DNA from: CAZPXZ01 sp965221505
GTDB lineage: Bacteria; Pseudomonadota; Alphaproteobacteria; Rhodobacterales; CAZPXZ01
DNA: 64,000 bases
Reading direction: 5' to 3'
Assembly (NCBI GenBank): GCA_965221505.1
Contig: CBDCSI010000001.1
Coordinates: forward strand, 2,604,001 to 2,668,000
The notes under the pieces are model-generated. The model did no database searches and had not been told where the DNA came from. It saw only the letters and a program-made list of their open reading frames with translations. This document shows, in pieces, positions 26,056-35,153 of this stretch; the first letter of the stretch is position 1, and every line of letters begins with the position of its first letter. The position numbers and the translations under genes were made by a program.

Positions 26056-27383
26056 GGCACCCGCGGCCAAAACGAAACCGGCCGACCCTGCGGCGGCCCG
26101 AAAATCTCTCCGTCGCGCATCGCCACCCGCCCCCGGAGCACGACGGCGACCGGCCAGCCGCGGACATGACGACCCGCATAGGGAGTCCAGCCGACCTTCG
26201 AGACCTGCGGACCGTCCTCGATCCGCCGCCGGGTGCGCAGGTCCGCAAGGGTCAGGTCCGCGTCGTAACCGGGCGCAACCCGGCCCTTGCCGCGAATTCC
26301 GAAGGCCCGCGCCGGACCGGAGGAGAGAAGCCCGGCCAGCCGCGGCAGCGACAGGCGGCCCGCGGCGACATGTTCCAGCATGACCGGAAGCAGCGTCGCC
26401 ACGCCCGGAAACCCGGACGGACTGTCGGGATAGGGCGCCGACTTCTCCGTCGGCGCGTGCGGGGCGTGGTCCGAGCCCAGCGTGTCGAACAACCCGCCGC
26501 GCAGCGCCGCGAACAAAGCGTCCCGATGCGCCGCGCCGCGAACGGGCGGATTGACCTGAACGCGCGTCCCGAGTTCGGCGTAGACCTCCTCGGCCGCGAA
26601 CGTCAGGTGATGCGGAGTGGCCTCCGCCGTCGCGACCGCGCGGTGCGAACGGAGAAGCGGTATTTCCTCCCTCGCGCTGACGTGCAGCACGTGCACGGGC
26701 CGGGCGGCCTCTCCCGCAAGCCGGAGCAGCCGCTCGGTCCCCAGCCTCGCGGCCTCCGCGTCCCGCCACTGCGGATGCGACGCGGGATCGCCTGCGCGCC
26801 GGCGGCCGGCGCGCTCGCGAAGCCGGTACTCGTCCTCCGCGTGAACGGCGACGCGACGGCTGCCGACGGCGAGCACCGCGGCGATTCCCGGATCGTCCTC
26901 CACCAGCAGATCGCCCGTCGACGCCCCCATGAAGAGCTTGACTCCAGCGACGCCGCGACGCCCTTCCGCCGTCCGGAGCCAGTCGAGATTGGTGCGCGCG
27001 GCGCCCGCCCAGAACGCGAAATCGGTATGCATCGTCCCGTCGGCGAGGCGGAAACGCCCCTCGAGCGCGTCGTCGTCGGTCAGCGGGGGATCGGTGTTCG
27101 GCATGTCGAACACCGTGCAGACGCCGCCGCGGAGCGCCGCTGCGGATCCGGTCTCGAACGTCTCCTTCCAGGCCGCGCCCGGCGTTCGAAAGTGCACGTG
27201 CGAATCGATGCAGCCCGGCAGGACGTGCAGGCCGGCCGCGTCCAGCACCCGCTCGCCGGTCGACGCCGGGACGTCGCCGATTTCCGCAATCCGGCCGTCC
27301 CTGACGCCGATGTCGGCCTCCTCCGTTCCGCCGTCGCCCACGAGAACGCCGCCGCGCACGACGAGGTCGAATCTCGATCGCAT
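26052..27383 (-). CDS. pyrC: Dihydroorotase (class I)
   Basis: 443 residues from ATG 27383. An upstream ATG at 27443 is in frame but would add 20 non-conserved residues. Zinc ligands H62 and H64 in DSHVHFRTPG, the carboxylated lysine in GVKLFMGAS, histidines in VHVLHVSA and the catalytic Asp in LGSDHAPH are all present. It cyclises carbamoyl aspartate to dihydroorotate in pyrimidine synthesis. It is divergent from ygfZ, an arrangement I recall from other Alphaproteobacteria, and heads the operon with the two glycosyltransferase-like genes. Confidence 0.88.
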   Translation of the reverse strand: MRSRFDLVVRGGVLVGDGGTEEADIGVRDGRIAEIGDVPASTGERVLDAAGLHVLPGCIDSHVHFRTPGAAWKETFETGSAAALRGGVCTVFDMPNTDPPLTDDDALEGRFRLADGTMHTDFAFWAGAARTNLDWLRTAEGRRGVAGVKLFMGASTGDLLVEDDPGIAAVLAVGSRRVAVHAEDEYRLRERAGRRRAGDPASHPQWRDAEAARLGTERLLRLAGEAARPVHVLHVSAREEIPLLRSHRAVATAEATPHHLTFAAEEVYAELGTRVQVNPPVRGAAHRDALFAALRGGLFDTLGSDHAPHAPTEKSAPYPDSPSGFPGVATLLPVMLEHVAAGRLSLPRLAGLLSSGPARAFGIRGKGRVAPGYDADLTLADLRTRRRIEDGPQVSKVGWTPYAGRHVRGWPVAVVLRGRVAMRDGEIFGPPQGRPVSFWPRVP

Positions 27384-27532
27384 GGGATGCGCGCCCCCCT
27401 TGAACCCTACGGCGGGAGGATAGCGGCAACCCGGAGGCGGCATTCGGTCCCGTTCGACCCCGGTCGATGTCCGCGCGCGCGGATTCCCGGTATGTTCGAA
27501 GGGTCCCCGAACCGTCCGGAGCGCTGCCCGCC

Positions 27533-28450
27533 ATGACGCTGAATCTCTGTACGAACCCCGGAAGGTCCCTCGTCCGGGTGGCCGGCGACGAGGCGGCCGA
27601 CTTTCTTCAGCAGCTGGTCACCAACGACCTGCGGCGCCTGCAGCCCGGCCGGGCGCTGTTCGCCGGCCTGCTCTCGCCGCGCGGCAAGCTGTTGGCCGAC
27701 TTCGTTCTCGTTCCATGGGCGGAGAACGAGATTCTGCTGGACCTCCATGACGCGGCGCGCACGGACATGCTGTCGCGGCTACGGACGTACAGGCTTCGGC
27801 GCAAGATCGAGATCGAGCCGGAAGACGGACTCGGAGTCGCAGTCCTGTTCGGCGAAGGCGCGGCCGAAGCTGCCGGCCTGGCGGAGGATCCCGGCGCGTG
27901 CGTCGCGCGGGGGGGCCATGCGGCGACCGTCGACCCGCGGGCGCCGGAACTCGGGGTTCGCGTCTACGGGCCCGATCCGGCCGCCTGGCTGGCGGAGGCG
28001 TCCTGGACGCCTGCCTCCCGCGAAGCGTGGAGAGACCGTCGGATCGCCCTCGGGGTGCCCGAGATCGGGGGCGGACTGCAGCCGGACGAAGTCTTTCCGC
28101 TCGAGGCGCAATTCGAGGCGCTGAACGGCGTCGACTACCGCAAGGGCTGCTATGTGGGGCAAGAAATCTCGGCCCGCATGCACAATCGGACGACGCTGCG
28201 AAGACAGGTCCGGCGGGTGCGCTTCGACGGGGACGCGCCGGCGGCCGGCACGACCGTCCTCGCCGACGGCAAGCCGGCCGGATCGCTGCTCGATTCCGCC
28301 GCCTCCGGCGTCGCCCTCGCCCATCTGCGCCTCGACCGGGCGGAGGGGGCGGGGGAACTCGCGGCCGGCGGGATCCCCCTTACGCTGCTGCCGGACGCCT
28401 TCGTCGGAAGCGTGGTACCGCCGCCCCGGTTCGAACGGGGGACCTCTTGA
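27533..28450 (+). CDS. ygfZ: Folate-binding YgfZ/GcvT-like protein
   Basis: 305 residues from ATG 27533. The signature KGCYVGQE is present (DYRKGCYVGQEISARMHN), containing the conserved cysteine used in tetrahydrofolate-dependent maintenance or assembly of Fe-S enzymes. The last ~12 codons lie inside the antisense of tRNA-His (from 28413), so the C-terminal PPPRFERGTS is dictated by tRNA sequence. An in-frame upstream start at 27467 is less likely. Confidence 0.88.
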   Translation: MTLNLCTNPGRSLVRVAGDEAADFLQQLVTNDLRRLQPGRALFAGLLSPRGKLLADFVLVPWAENEILLDLHDAARTDMLSRLRTYRLRRKIEIEPEDGLGVAVLFGEGAAEAAGLAEDPGACVARGGHAATVDPRAPELGVRVYGPDPAAWLAEASWTPASREAWRDRRIALGVPEIGGGLQPDEVFPLEAQFEALNGVDYRKGCYVGQEISARMHNRTTLRRQVRRVRFDGDAPAAGTTVLADGKPAGSLLDSAASGVALAHLRLDRAEGAGELAAGGIPLTLLPDAFVGSVVPPPRFERGTS

Positions 28451-28490
28451 TCCACAGTCAAGCGCTCTGACCAAACTGAGCTACGGCGGC
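28413..28490 (-). tRNA. tRNA-His (GTG anticodon)
   Basis: 78 nucleotides including encoded CCA. Acceptor stem GCCGCCG pairs with CGGCGGT (terminal G·T); the anticodon loop CTGTGGA gives GTG. The discriminator is A73 and the base before position 1 is C, so no G-1 is encoded. This is the unusual tRNA-His type known from most Alphaproteobacteria. The 3' part overlaps the end of ygfZ by 38 bp on the opposite strand. Confidence 0.95.
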
Positions 28491-28616
28491 GAAGACACGG
28501 CAGTCGGCGGGCGAGTGTAGCGCTATTCTCTCCCGCACTCCACCCGCCGGGACCGGCGTCGACCGCGGAGTCGCCGCGAATCGCCGCCCGGCGGATCCGC
28601 GAAGGAGCGCGCGTCC

Positions 28617-29396
28617 ATGACCGCCCCGGTTCCGCTCGCCGTCGACGTCACCGGCCGGGGGCCGACGCTGGTCCTCCTGCACGGCCTCTACGGAAGCGGC
28701 CGCAATCTCGGCGGCGTCGCGCGAGGCCTCGGCGACCGGTTTCGGGTGATCTCCGTCGACCTGCGCAACCACGGACGCTCGCCCTGGGCCGCGCCCATGA
28801 CCTATCCGGCCATGGAAGCCGACGTCGCCGCCCTCCTGGAAGCGGACGGAGCGGATCGCGTTCGCCTCCTCGGACACAGCATGGGCGGCAAGGTCGCCAT
28901 GGCGCTGGCGCTCCGGCGCCCCGACCTCGTGGAGCGCCTGGTGGTGGTCGACGTCGCTCCGGTCGCCTACGCCCACGACCAACTCACGCCGCTTCGCGCC
29001 ATGCGCGACCTGGATCTCGACGGCGTCTCGAGCCGGGCGGAGGCGGACCGGCGCCTGGCGGAGTCGCTGTCGGACCGGCAGACGCGGGGATTCCTGCTCC
29101 AGAACCTGGTGCGGGACGATCGGGGCGGGTTCCGCTGGCGCATCAACCTGTCCCTCGTCGAGCGGCATATGGCGGACGTGCTCGGGTTTCCCGCCGGCCT
29201 GCTCGCCCGCCCCTTCCCGCGGCCTGTCCTGCTGATCAGCGGCGAGAAATCGCCCTATGTGGACGCCGACGGCGTCCGCATGCTACAACGGGGCTTCGCC
29301 GACGTGACCCATACGCGCATGCCGGGCGCCGGTCACCTGCCGCACGTCGAGCGACCGGACGCGTTTCTGGCCGCGCTCCGCGCGTTCCTGCAGTAG
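28617..29396 (+). CDS. Alpha/beta hydrolase (YbfF-like esterase)
   Basis: 259 residues, GAAGGAGCG ribosome binding site just upstream. The oxyanion-hole region LVLLHGLYGSGRN, the nucleophile elbow GHSMGGK and the C-terminal histidine in MPGAGHLPHVERPD complete an alpha/beta-hydrolase triad. The substrate is not known; relatives cleave acyl-CoA or short esters. It precedes the PHA synthase gene by 44 bp on the same strand. Confidence 0.85.
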   Translation: MTAPVPLAVDVTGRGPTLVLLHGLYGSGRNLGGVARGLGDRFRVISVDLRNHGRSPWAAPMTYPAMEADVAALLEADGADRVRLLGHSMGGKVAMALALRRPDLVERLVVVDVAPVAYAHDQLTPLRAMRDLDLDGVSSRAEADRRLAESLSDRQTRGFLLQNLVRDDRGGFRWRINLSLVERHMADVLGFPAGLLARPFPRPVLLISGEKSPYVDADGVRMLQRGFADVTHTRMPGAGHLPHVERPDAFLAALRAFLQ

Positions 29397-29440
29397 CGGC
29401 CGCGCGCCGGCGACCCGTCGTCCGATTCAGGAGGAGGGCC

Positions 29441-31225
29441 ATGACCGCTACCGAAACCGGCACGTCGTCCGCGGACGACGCCGCGGCGCGCTGGGCGCGC
29501 ATCGCCGAGCGGAGCGCCCGCGTTTCCAGGCTGTTCTGGCAACGGCAAGCGGGCGCGGCGGGGGAGTTTCAACTCGTGGACCCGGCCAGCGTCGGCAAGT
29601 CGTTCGGCCAGTTCACCGCCGCGCTGTGGTCGGATCCGGAACGGCTCGCGCAGGCGACGAGCGATTTCTGGAAGCGCAGCGCGGAGCTGTGGGGCGCCGA
29701 ATCGCGCCGCATGCAAGGCTCCGAGGCGGAGCTTCCCCCGCTTTCCCCCGACCGCCGGTTCCGGGACAAGTCGTGGGAGGACAACGCCACCTTCGACTAT
29801 CTTCGCCGGAGCTATCTGCTCGCGTCCGGTTGGATGCGGGACCTGGTCGAACACACGGACATGGATGCCGAAGACCGGCGCCGGGTCGCGTTCTACTCCC
29901 GGCAGTTCCTGAGCGCCGCCTCGCCGGCGAACTTCGCCGCCACGAATCCGGAAGTGTTGAAACGCGTGGCCGAAACGGACGGCCAGAACCTGCTCGACGG
30001 GCTGGAGCGCCTGCTCGAGGACCTGGAGCGGGGCAAGGGACAGCTCAAGATCTCGATGACCGACGAGTCGGCGTTCGAGGTCGGCCGCAACGTTGCGGCG
30101 ACGCCGGGCAAGGTCGTGTTCCAGAACGAGATGATGCAGTTGATCCAGTATGCGCCGTCGACCGAAACGGTCGCCCGCCGGCCCATGCTGTTCGTGCCGC
30201 CCTGGATCAACAAGTTCTACGTCATGGACCTCCAGCCGCGGAACAGCCTGATCCGGTGGACGGTGGAGCAAGGGCACACGCTGTTCGTGATCTCCTGGGT
30301 CAACCCGGACGCCAGTCTCGCCGACAAGTCCTTCGCCGACTACATGCATGCGGGACCCCTCGCGGCGCTCGACGCGATCGAGCGGGCCACCGGCGAGAGC
30401 GAGGTCAACGTCCTCGGCTTCTGCATCGGCGGCATCCTGACCGCGTCCACCCTGGCCTGGATGGCCGCGAAGGAAGACCGCCGGGTCGCCTCCGCCACGT
30501 TCCTCGCCACCATGTTCGACTTCAGCGACGTGGGCGAAACGTCCGTATTCGTCGACGAGGAACAGGTATCCAGGATCGAGAGACACTCGGCCGAGAAGGG
30601 GTATCTGGAGGGCCGGCATCTGGCGAACATGTTCTCGCTGATGCGCGAGAACGACCTCGTCTGGTCCTTCGTGGTGAGCAACTACCTGCTCGGACGCGAT
30701 CCCATCCCCTTCGATCTTCTCTACTGGAACGCCGACTCGACGCATCTTCCGGCGACCATGCTGACCTATTACCTGCGCAATTTCTATCTGGAGAACGGAC
30801 TCGCGACGCCGGGGCGAATCGTGCTGGACGGCGTGCCCCTCGATCTCGGCAAGATCGAGGCGCCCTGCTACGTCTTCGCCACCCAGGACGACCATATCGC
30901 GCCGTGGCCGGCCTGCTTCGCGGGCACGCGGATGATCGGGGCGCCGACCGAATTCGTCCTCGGCGGATCCGGCCATATCGCAGGCGTAATCAACCCGCCG
31001 GCCGCGAACAAATACGGCTATCGGACCGCCGGAGCCGACTCCGGCGACGCCGAAGCGTGGCTCGGGTCCGCGACCCGGCAGCCGGGTTCCTGGTGGACGC
31101 ACTGGGCGTCCTGGCTCGAAGGGTTCCGGGGCGGCGAGGCGCCTTCGAGGCAGCCGGGCGACGGCGCGCTCGCTCCGATCGAGGACGCCCCGGGCGAATA
31201 CGTAAGGCGTCGTGCGCCTGAGTAG
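29441..31225 (+). CDS. phaC: Class I poly(3-hydroxyalkanoate) synthase
   Basis: 594 residues, a typical class I length, with AGGAGGAGG before ATG 29441. The lipase-box-like GFCIGG places the nucleophile at C328. The Asp of FATQDDHIAPWP and the His of GGSGHIAGVINPP complete the triad. It polymerises hydroxyacyl-CoA into storage polyester at granule surfaces. No phaA, phaB or phasin gene is adjacent. The 3' end overlaps the lytic transglycosylase gene by 14 bp. Confidence 0.93.
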   Translation: MTATETGTSSADDAAARWARIAERSARVSRLFWQRQAGAAGEFQLVDPASVGKSFGQFTAALWSDPERLAQATSDFWKRSAELWGAESRRMQGSEAELPPLSPDRRFRDKSWEDNATFDYLRRSYLLASGWMRDLVEHTDMDAEDRRRVAFYSRQFLSAASPANFAATNPEVLKRVAETDGQNLLDGLERLLEDLERGKGQLKISMTDESAFEVGRNVAATPGKVVFQNEMMQLIQYAPSTETVARRPMLFVPPWINKFYVMDLQPRNSLIRWTVEQGHTLFVISWVNPDASLADKSFADYMHAGPLAALDAIERATGESEVNVLGFCIGGILTASTLAWMAAKEDRRVASATFLATMFDFSDVGETSVFVDEEQVSRIERHSAEKGYLEGRHLANMFSLMRENDLVWSFVVSNYLLGRDPIPFDLLYWNADSTHLPATMLTYYLRNFYLENGLATPGRIVLDGVPLDLGKIEAPCYVFATQDDHIAPWPACFAGTRMIGAPTEFVLGGSGHIAGVINPPAANKYGYRTAGADSGDAEAWLGSATRQPGSWWTHWASWLEGFRGGEAPSRQPGDGALAPIEDAPGEYVRRRAPE

Positions 31226-33425
31226 GCGCCTCGCGCCGCTCCTGCTCGCCGCCGCCTTCCTGCCGGGTTGGGCCCCGGCCGACCTCGCCGCGCAAACCGG
31301 CCTGCCGTCCTGCGCGTTCGCCTGCGACCCGCCGGCGCCGCGCAGGACGACCGACTTCCCGCAGCTCCCGCTTCCCGCTTCCCGCGACGCTCCCTCGCCT
31401 CCGCTCGTTGACCCGACCCCGGCGCAGCCGACCGCCTTCCGGGGGACTTCGGGCGCCACCGGGGTCGGACGACTTCCGCCTCCCGCAGCCCGGATCCCCG
31501 TCCTGCTTCAGTCCGGCGCGATTCCCGGTCCGCTCTCCGAGACCGATGCCGGGTGGCTACGCGACGCCTTCTCTGCGGCGCGCAAGGGGCAGTGGGATCG
31601 CGCGCTGGACCTTGCGGCAAGCGCAGAATCGACCGTCCCCGGCATCGTCACGCGGGGACTCTGGCTCGCCGATCCCGAATCGAACGCGTCTTTCTTCGCC
31701 ACGCTGGACTTTCTGGAGTCCTATCCCGACTGGCCTCTCGGAAACACGCTTCGAACCCGCCTGGAAGAGCGGATCGGCGACCACGTCAGCGACGAATGGA
31801 TTCTGCACGCGTTCGACCGCGACGATCCGCGGACCGGACGCGGGTGGCTGTACCTCGCCCTGGCGCTGGCCCGCGGCGGCAGCCCGGAGCGGGCGCTCGC
31901 CGCCGCGCGAGTCGCATGGCGGGAACACGGTCTCGATGCGCGCGAGGAGCGGGCGCTCCTCGACGCCTTCGGCCCCCGGCTCGACGGCCAGGCGCATCTC
32001 CTGCGTCTGGAAGACCGCATCTGGAACCGCGACTGGGAGGACGCGGTGCGACAGCTTCCCCGGGTGCCGGAACGATGGCGCAGGCTGGGAGAGGCGCGAA
32101 TCGCGCTCGGTCGCCGTCTGCCCGGAGTCGACCGGGCGATTTCGCGGGTGCCTTCCGAACTCCGCGACGACCCGGGGCTGATCTTCGAACGCGCGCGGTG
32201 GCGCCGCCGTTCCGGACTCCAGGAAGCGGCCCGCGACCTGCTGACGCGCCTGCCCGAACCGCTGCCGGAGGCGGAACGCTGGTGGGAGGAGATCAACCTG
32301 CACGTCCGCAACCGGCTGCGCGCCCGCGACTTCGACGAAGCGTACCGGATGGCGAGCCTGTACCGGTCGTTCGAGGGGGAGCCGCGCCGGCAGGGGGCCT
32401 GGCTCGCGGGCTGGATCGCGCTCGAGTTCCTCCGGCTGCCGCCGGTCGTGGCGCTGGAGCACCTGGCGGCTGCCCGTGCGGCGTCCCTGCATCCGGCCGA
32501 CGTCGCCCTCGCCGCCTACTGGCAAAGCCGCGCAGCCGAACGGGCGGGACGGTTCGACCTCGCGACCGCCTATGCGGAGGACGCCGCCCTACGGGAGGAA
32601 ACCTTCTTCGGCCAGCTGGCGCTCCGGCGCCTCGGCCGTTCCCTGCGGCTACCGGGTCCGCCCGAACTCGCGGACGCGGACCGCGACGCCGTGCAACGGA
32701 AGTTCTATGCGCAGCTGGTACTGGCGCTCGGACAGGCCGACGGGGGCGCGTATGCGTGGCCGTTCCTCTCGGCGCTGTTGCGGGATGCGCGAGGCGGTCG
32801 CGAGGCTGCCTCCGTAGTCGCGTTGGCGTACCGCTCCGGCATGCCTGGACACGCGGCGAGGGCGGCCCGCCGATCCGTCGCCGCGGGCCACCGCCACGAA
32901 GGCCTCCTGTTCCCGATCCCCCCCGACGCCGCCTTCCCCCGGGACGCCGTGGACGCCGGCGTGCAATTGCCGGTCGCGCTCGCCGTGGCCAATCAGGAGA
33001 GCGGGTTCGACCGACGGGCCTCGAGCCACGCGGGCGCCCTCGGCCTCATGCAGGTCCGCCCCGGCACCGCTCGGGAAGTCGCGCGCCGGCTCGGCCTTCC
33101 CTACGGACGCGACCGGCTGCAGGACCCCGGATACAACGTCCGTCTCGGCACGGCGTATCTGCGTGCGCAAACGGAACTGTACGCCGGCTCGCTGCCGTTG
33201 GCCCTCGCGGCGTACAACGCCGGCAGCGCCAACGTCGACCGCTGGCTGCGCCTGCACGGAGACCCGCGCGGCGACGAGGAACGCCTGGTCAACTGGATTC
33301 TGCTCATTCCGTACGAGGAGACCCGCGACTACGTGCAGCGAGTCCTGGAGCGAATCAGCGCCTACGAATTCTTGCTGACGCCCGAGGGCGAAGCGACCGC
33401 CCCGCTGCGCCATCTCGCCTTCTGA
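31212..33425 (+). CDS. Soluble-type lytic murein transglycosylase
   Basis: 737 residues with GTG start inside the phaC 3' end. A signal peptide (RLAPLLLAAAFLPGWAPADLAA) and a long helical superhelix region precede the C-terminal SLT domain. There, ANQESGFDRRASSHAGALGL carries the catalytic glutamate E596, and LPLALAAYNAGSANVDRWL is the AYNAG motif. It cleaves peptidoglycan glycan strands in the periplasm, giving anhydromuropeptides. An insertion of about 80 Pro/Ala-rich residues follows the signal peptide. Confidence 0.9.
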   Translation: MRLSRRLAPLLLAAAFLPGWAPADLAAQTGLPSCAFACDPPAPRRTTDFPQLPLPASRDAPSPPLVDPTPAQPTAFRGTSGATGVGRLPPPAARIPVLLQSGAIPGPLSETDAGWLRDAFSAARKGQWDRALDLAASAESTVPGIVTRGLWLADPESNASFFATLDFLESYPDWPLGNTLRTRLEERIGDHVSDEWILHAFDRDDPRTGRGWLYLALALARGGSPERALAAARVAWREHGLDAREERALLDAFGPRLDGQAHLLRLEDRIWNRDWEDAVRQLPRVPERWRRLGEARIALGRRLPGVDRAISRVPSELRDDPGLIFERARWRRRSGLQEAARDLLTRLPEPLPEAERWWEEINLHVRNRLRARDFDEAYRMASLYRSFEGEPRRQGAWLAGWIALEFLRLPPVVALEHLAAARAASLHPADVALAAYWQSRAAERAGRFDLATAYAEDAALREETFFGQLALRRLGRSLRLPGPPELADADRDAVQRKFYAQLVLALGQADGGAYAWPFLSALLRDARGGREAASVVALAYRSGMPGHAARAARRSVAAGHRHEGLLFPIPPDAAFPRDAVDAGVQLPVALAVANQESGFDRRASSHAGALGLMQVRPGTAREVARRLGLPYGRDRLQDPGYNVRLGTAYLRAQTELYAGSLPLALAAYNAGSANVDRWLRLHGDPRGDEERLVNWILLIPYEETRDYVQRVLERISAYEFLLTPEGEATAPLRHLAF

Positions 33426-33506
33426 TCCGGGCGCTCCCGCGTCGGCGGACCGGACGCCGCGCCGGATGGCTCCGGAGCTTCCCGGCGGCAGGAGTCGAGT
33501 TCGGGG

Positions 33507-35153
33507 TCAGGCCCGGATGCGTTCGCCGCCCCACGCCGCGTCGATCAACGCGCGCCCGTAGTCGGTCGTCGGGGCGCCGAAAAACGTCTCCGTCTCCGCC
33601 GCTTCGACCGCGACGCCCTCGCGCATGACCACGACCTTGTGTGCGAGCGCGCGGACCACGCGAAGGTCGTGGCTCACGAACACGTAGGCGAGGCCGTGCT
33701 TCTCCTGCAAGTCGCGCAAGAGGGAGACGATCTGTCCCTGCACCGTCCGGTCGAGAGCCGAGGTCGGCTCGTCCAGCACCAGAAGCGAGGGTTTCAGGAT
33801 CATGGCCCGGGCGAGCGCGATCCGCTGCCGCTGGCCGCCCGAGAACTCGTGCGGATATCGGTCCATCATCGCCGGGTCGAGTTCGACCTCACGGAGAATT
33901 TCGGCCACCTGCGTGCGACGCGCGTCGACGTCCGCCGCGCGGTCGTGGACCGCCAGTCCCTCGCCGACGATGCCGGCAACCGACATCCGGGGGCTGAGCG
34001 AACCGTAGGGATCCTGAAACACGACCTGCATGCGCCGCCGGAGCGGGCGAAGCGTCCGGCTGCCCAGCCCGTCGATCCGCTGCCCCACGAACGCGATCGG
34101 ACCGTCCGAGGACACCAGCCGGAGCAGCGCCTGCACCAGGGTAGTCTTGCCGGAGCCGGATTCGCCGACGACCCCCAGCGTCTCCCCGGCCCGGACCTGC
34201 AACGAAATGCCGTCCACCGCCTTTACGTGCCCGACAGTGCGGCGCAGGACGCCGCGCCGGACAGGAAACCACACGCGCAAGTCGCTCCCCTCCAGCACCA
34301 CCGGCGCTCTCGCCGGCACCGGCGCCGGGCGCCCGCTCGGCACCGCCTCCAGGAGCTCTCGCGTGTACGGATGCTCCGGCTGCCCGAAGATCCGCTCGAC
34401 CGTTCCGGACTCCACCACGACCCCGTCCTTCATCACCGCGACCCGGTCCGACAGCCGGCGGACGATTTCCAGGTCGTGGGTGATGAACAGCATCGACATC
34501 CGGCGCTCCGACTGGATGCGCTTCAACAGGCGGAGGATCTCGAACTCGACGGTCACGTCGAGCGCCGTCGTCGGCTCGTCCGCGACGAGGATCTCGGGGT
34601 CGTTCGCCAGCGCCATGGCGATCATCGCCCGCTGCCGCTGTCCGCCGGACAGCTGGTGCGGCCACGCGTGGAACCGCAGCTCCGGATCCGGCATGCGCAC
34701 CTGCCGCAGGAGCTCCATCGCCCGCGCCCGCGCCCGCTCCCGGCTCCCTCCCCGAAGCTGGATGCCCTCCATGATCTGGCGCCCGACCGAATGCAGCGGA
34801 TTGAGCGACGTCATCGGCTCCTGGAAGATCATTCCCACGCCGCGCCCCCGGATGCGGGCCAGAGTCGCCGGATCGGCGCCGTTCGTCTCCGTGCCCCGAA
34901 CCCGAACCGATCCGCTGCAACGCGCGGAATCCGGCAGCAACTGCAGCGCCGCCAGCGCGGTGACCGTCTTGCCCGATCCCGACTCGCCGACGAGCGCCAG
35001 CGTCTCGCCCCGGTTCAGTTCGAGGTCCACGGAACGGACGGCGGGAACGGCGCCCTCCCGTCCGACGAAGTCCACCGAGAATCGCCGCCATTCCAGAACC
35101 GGCGACGCGGCGTCGAGCTCCGTCGCCGGGGCGGGCGCCGAGTCCCGGGTCAC
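33507..35153 (-). CDS. yejF: ABC transporter dual ATP-binding protein (YejF-like)
   Basis: 548 residues with two complete ABC domains: each has GESGSGKT, LSGGQRQR or FSGGQRQR, and a Walker B ending VADEPT or VLDEPT. The linker between the halves and the EHPYTREL-type element mark the oligopeptide/dipeptide family. Start ATG 35153 overlaps the yejE stop by four bases. It energises import by the YejBE channel; known Yej systems take up microcin C-type peptides and other oligopeptides. Confidence 0.9.
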   Translation of the reverse strand: MTRDSAPAPATELDAASPVLEWRRFSVDFVGREGAVPAVRSVDLELNRGETLALVGESGSGKTVTALAALQLLPDSARCSGSVRVRGTETNGADPATLARIRGRGVGMIFQEPMTSLNPLHSVGRQIMEGIQLRGGSRERARARAMELLRQVRMPDPELRFHAWPHQLSGGQRQRAMIAMALANDPEILVADEPTTALDVTVEFEILRLLKRIQSERRMSMLFITHDLEIVRRLSDRVAVMKDGVVVESGTVERIFGQPEHPYTRELLEAVPSGRPAPVPARAPVVLEGSDLRVWFPVRRGVLRRTVGHVKAVDGISLQVRAGETLGVVGESGSGKTTLVQALLRLVSSDGPIAFVGQRIDGLGSRTLRPLRRRMQVVFQDPYGSLSPRMSVAGIVGEGLAVHDRAADVDARRTQVAEILREVELDPAMMDRYPHEFSGGQRQRIALARAMILKPSLLVLDEPTSALDRTVQGQIVSLLRDLQEKHGLAYVFVSHDLRVVRALAHKVVVMREGVAVEAAETETFFGAPTTDYGRALIDAAWGGERIRA

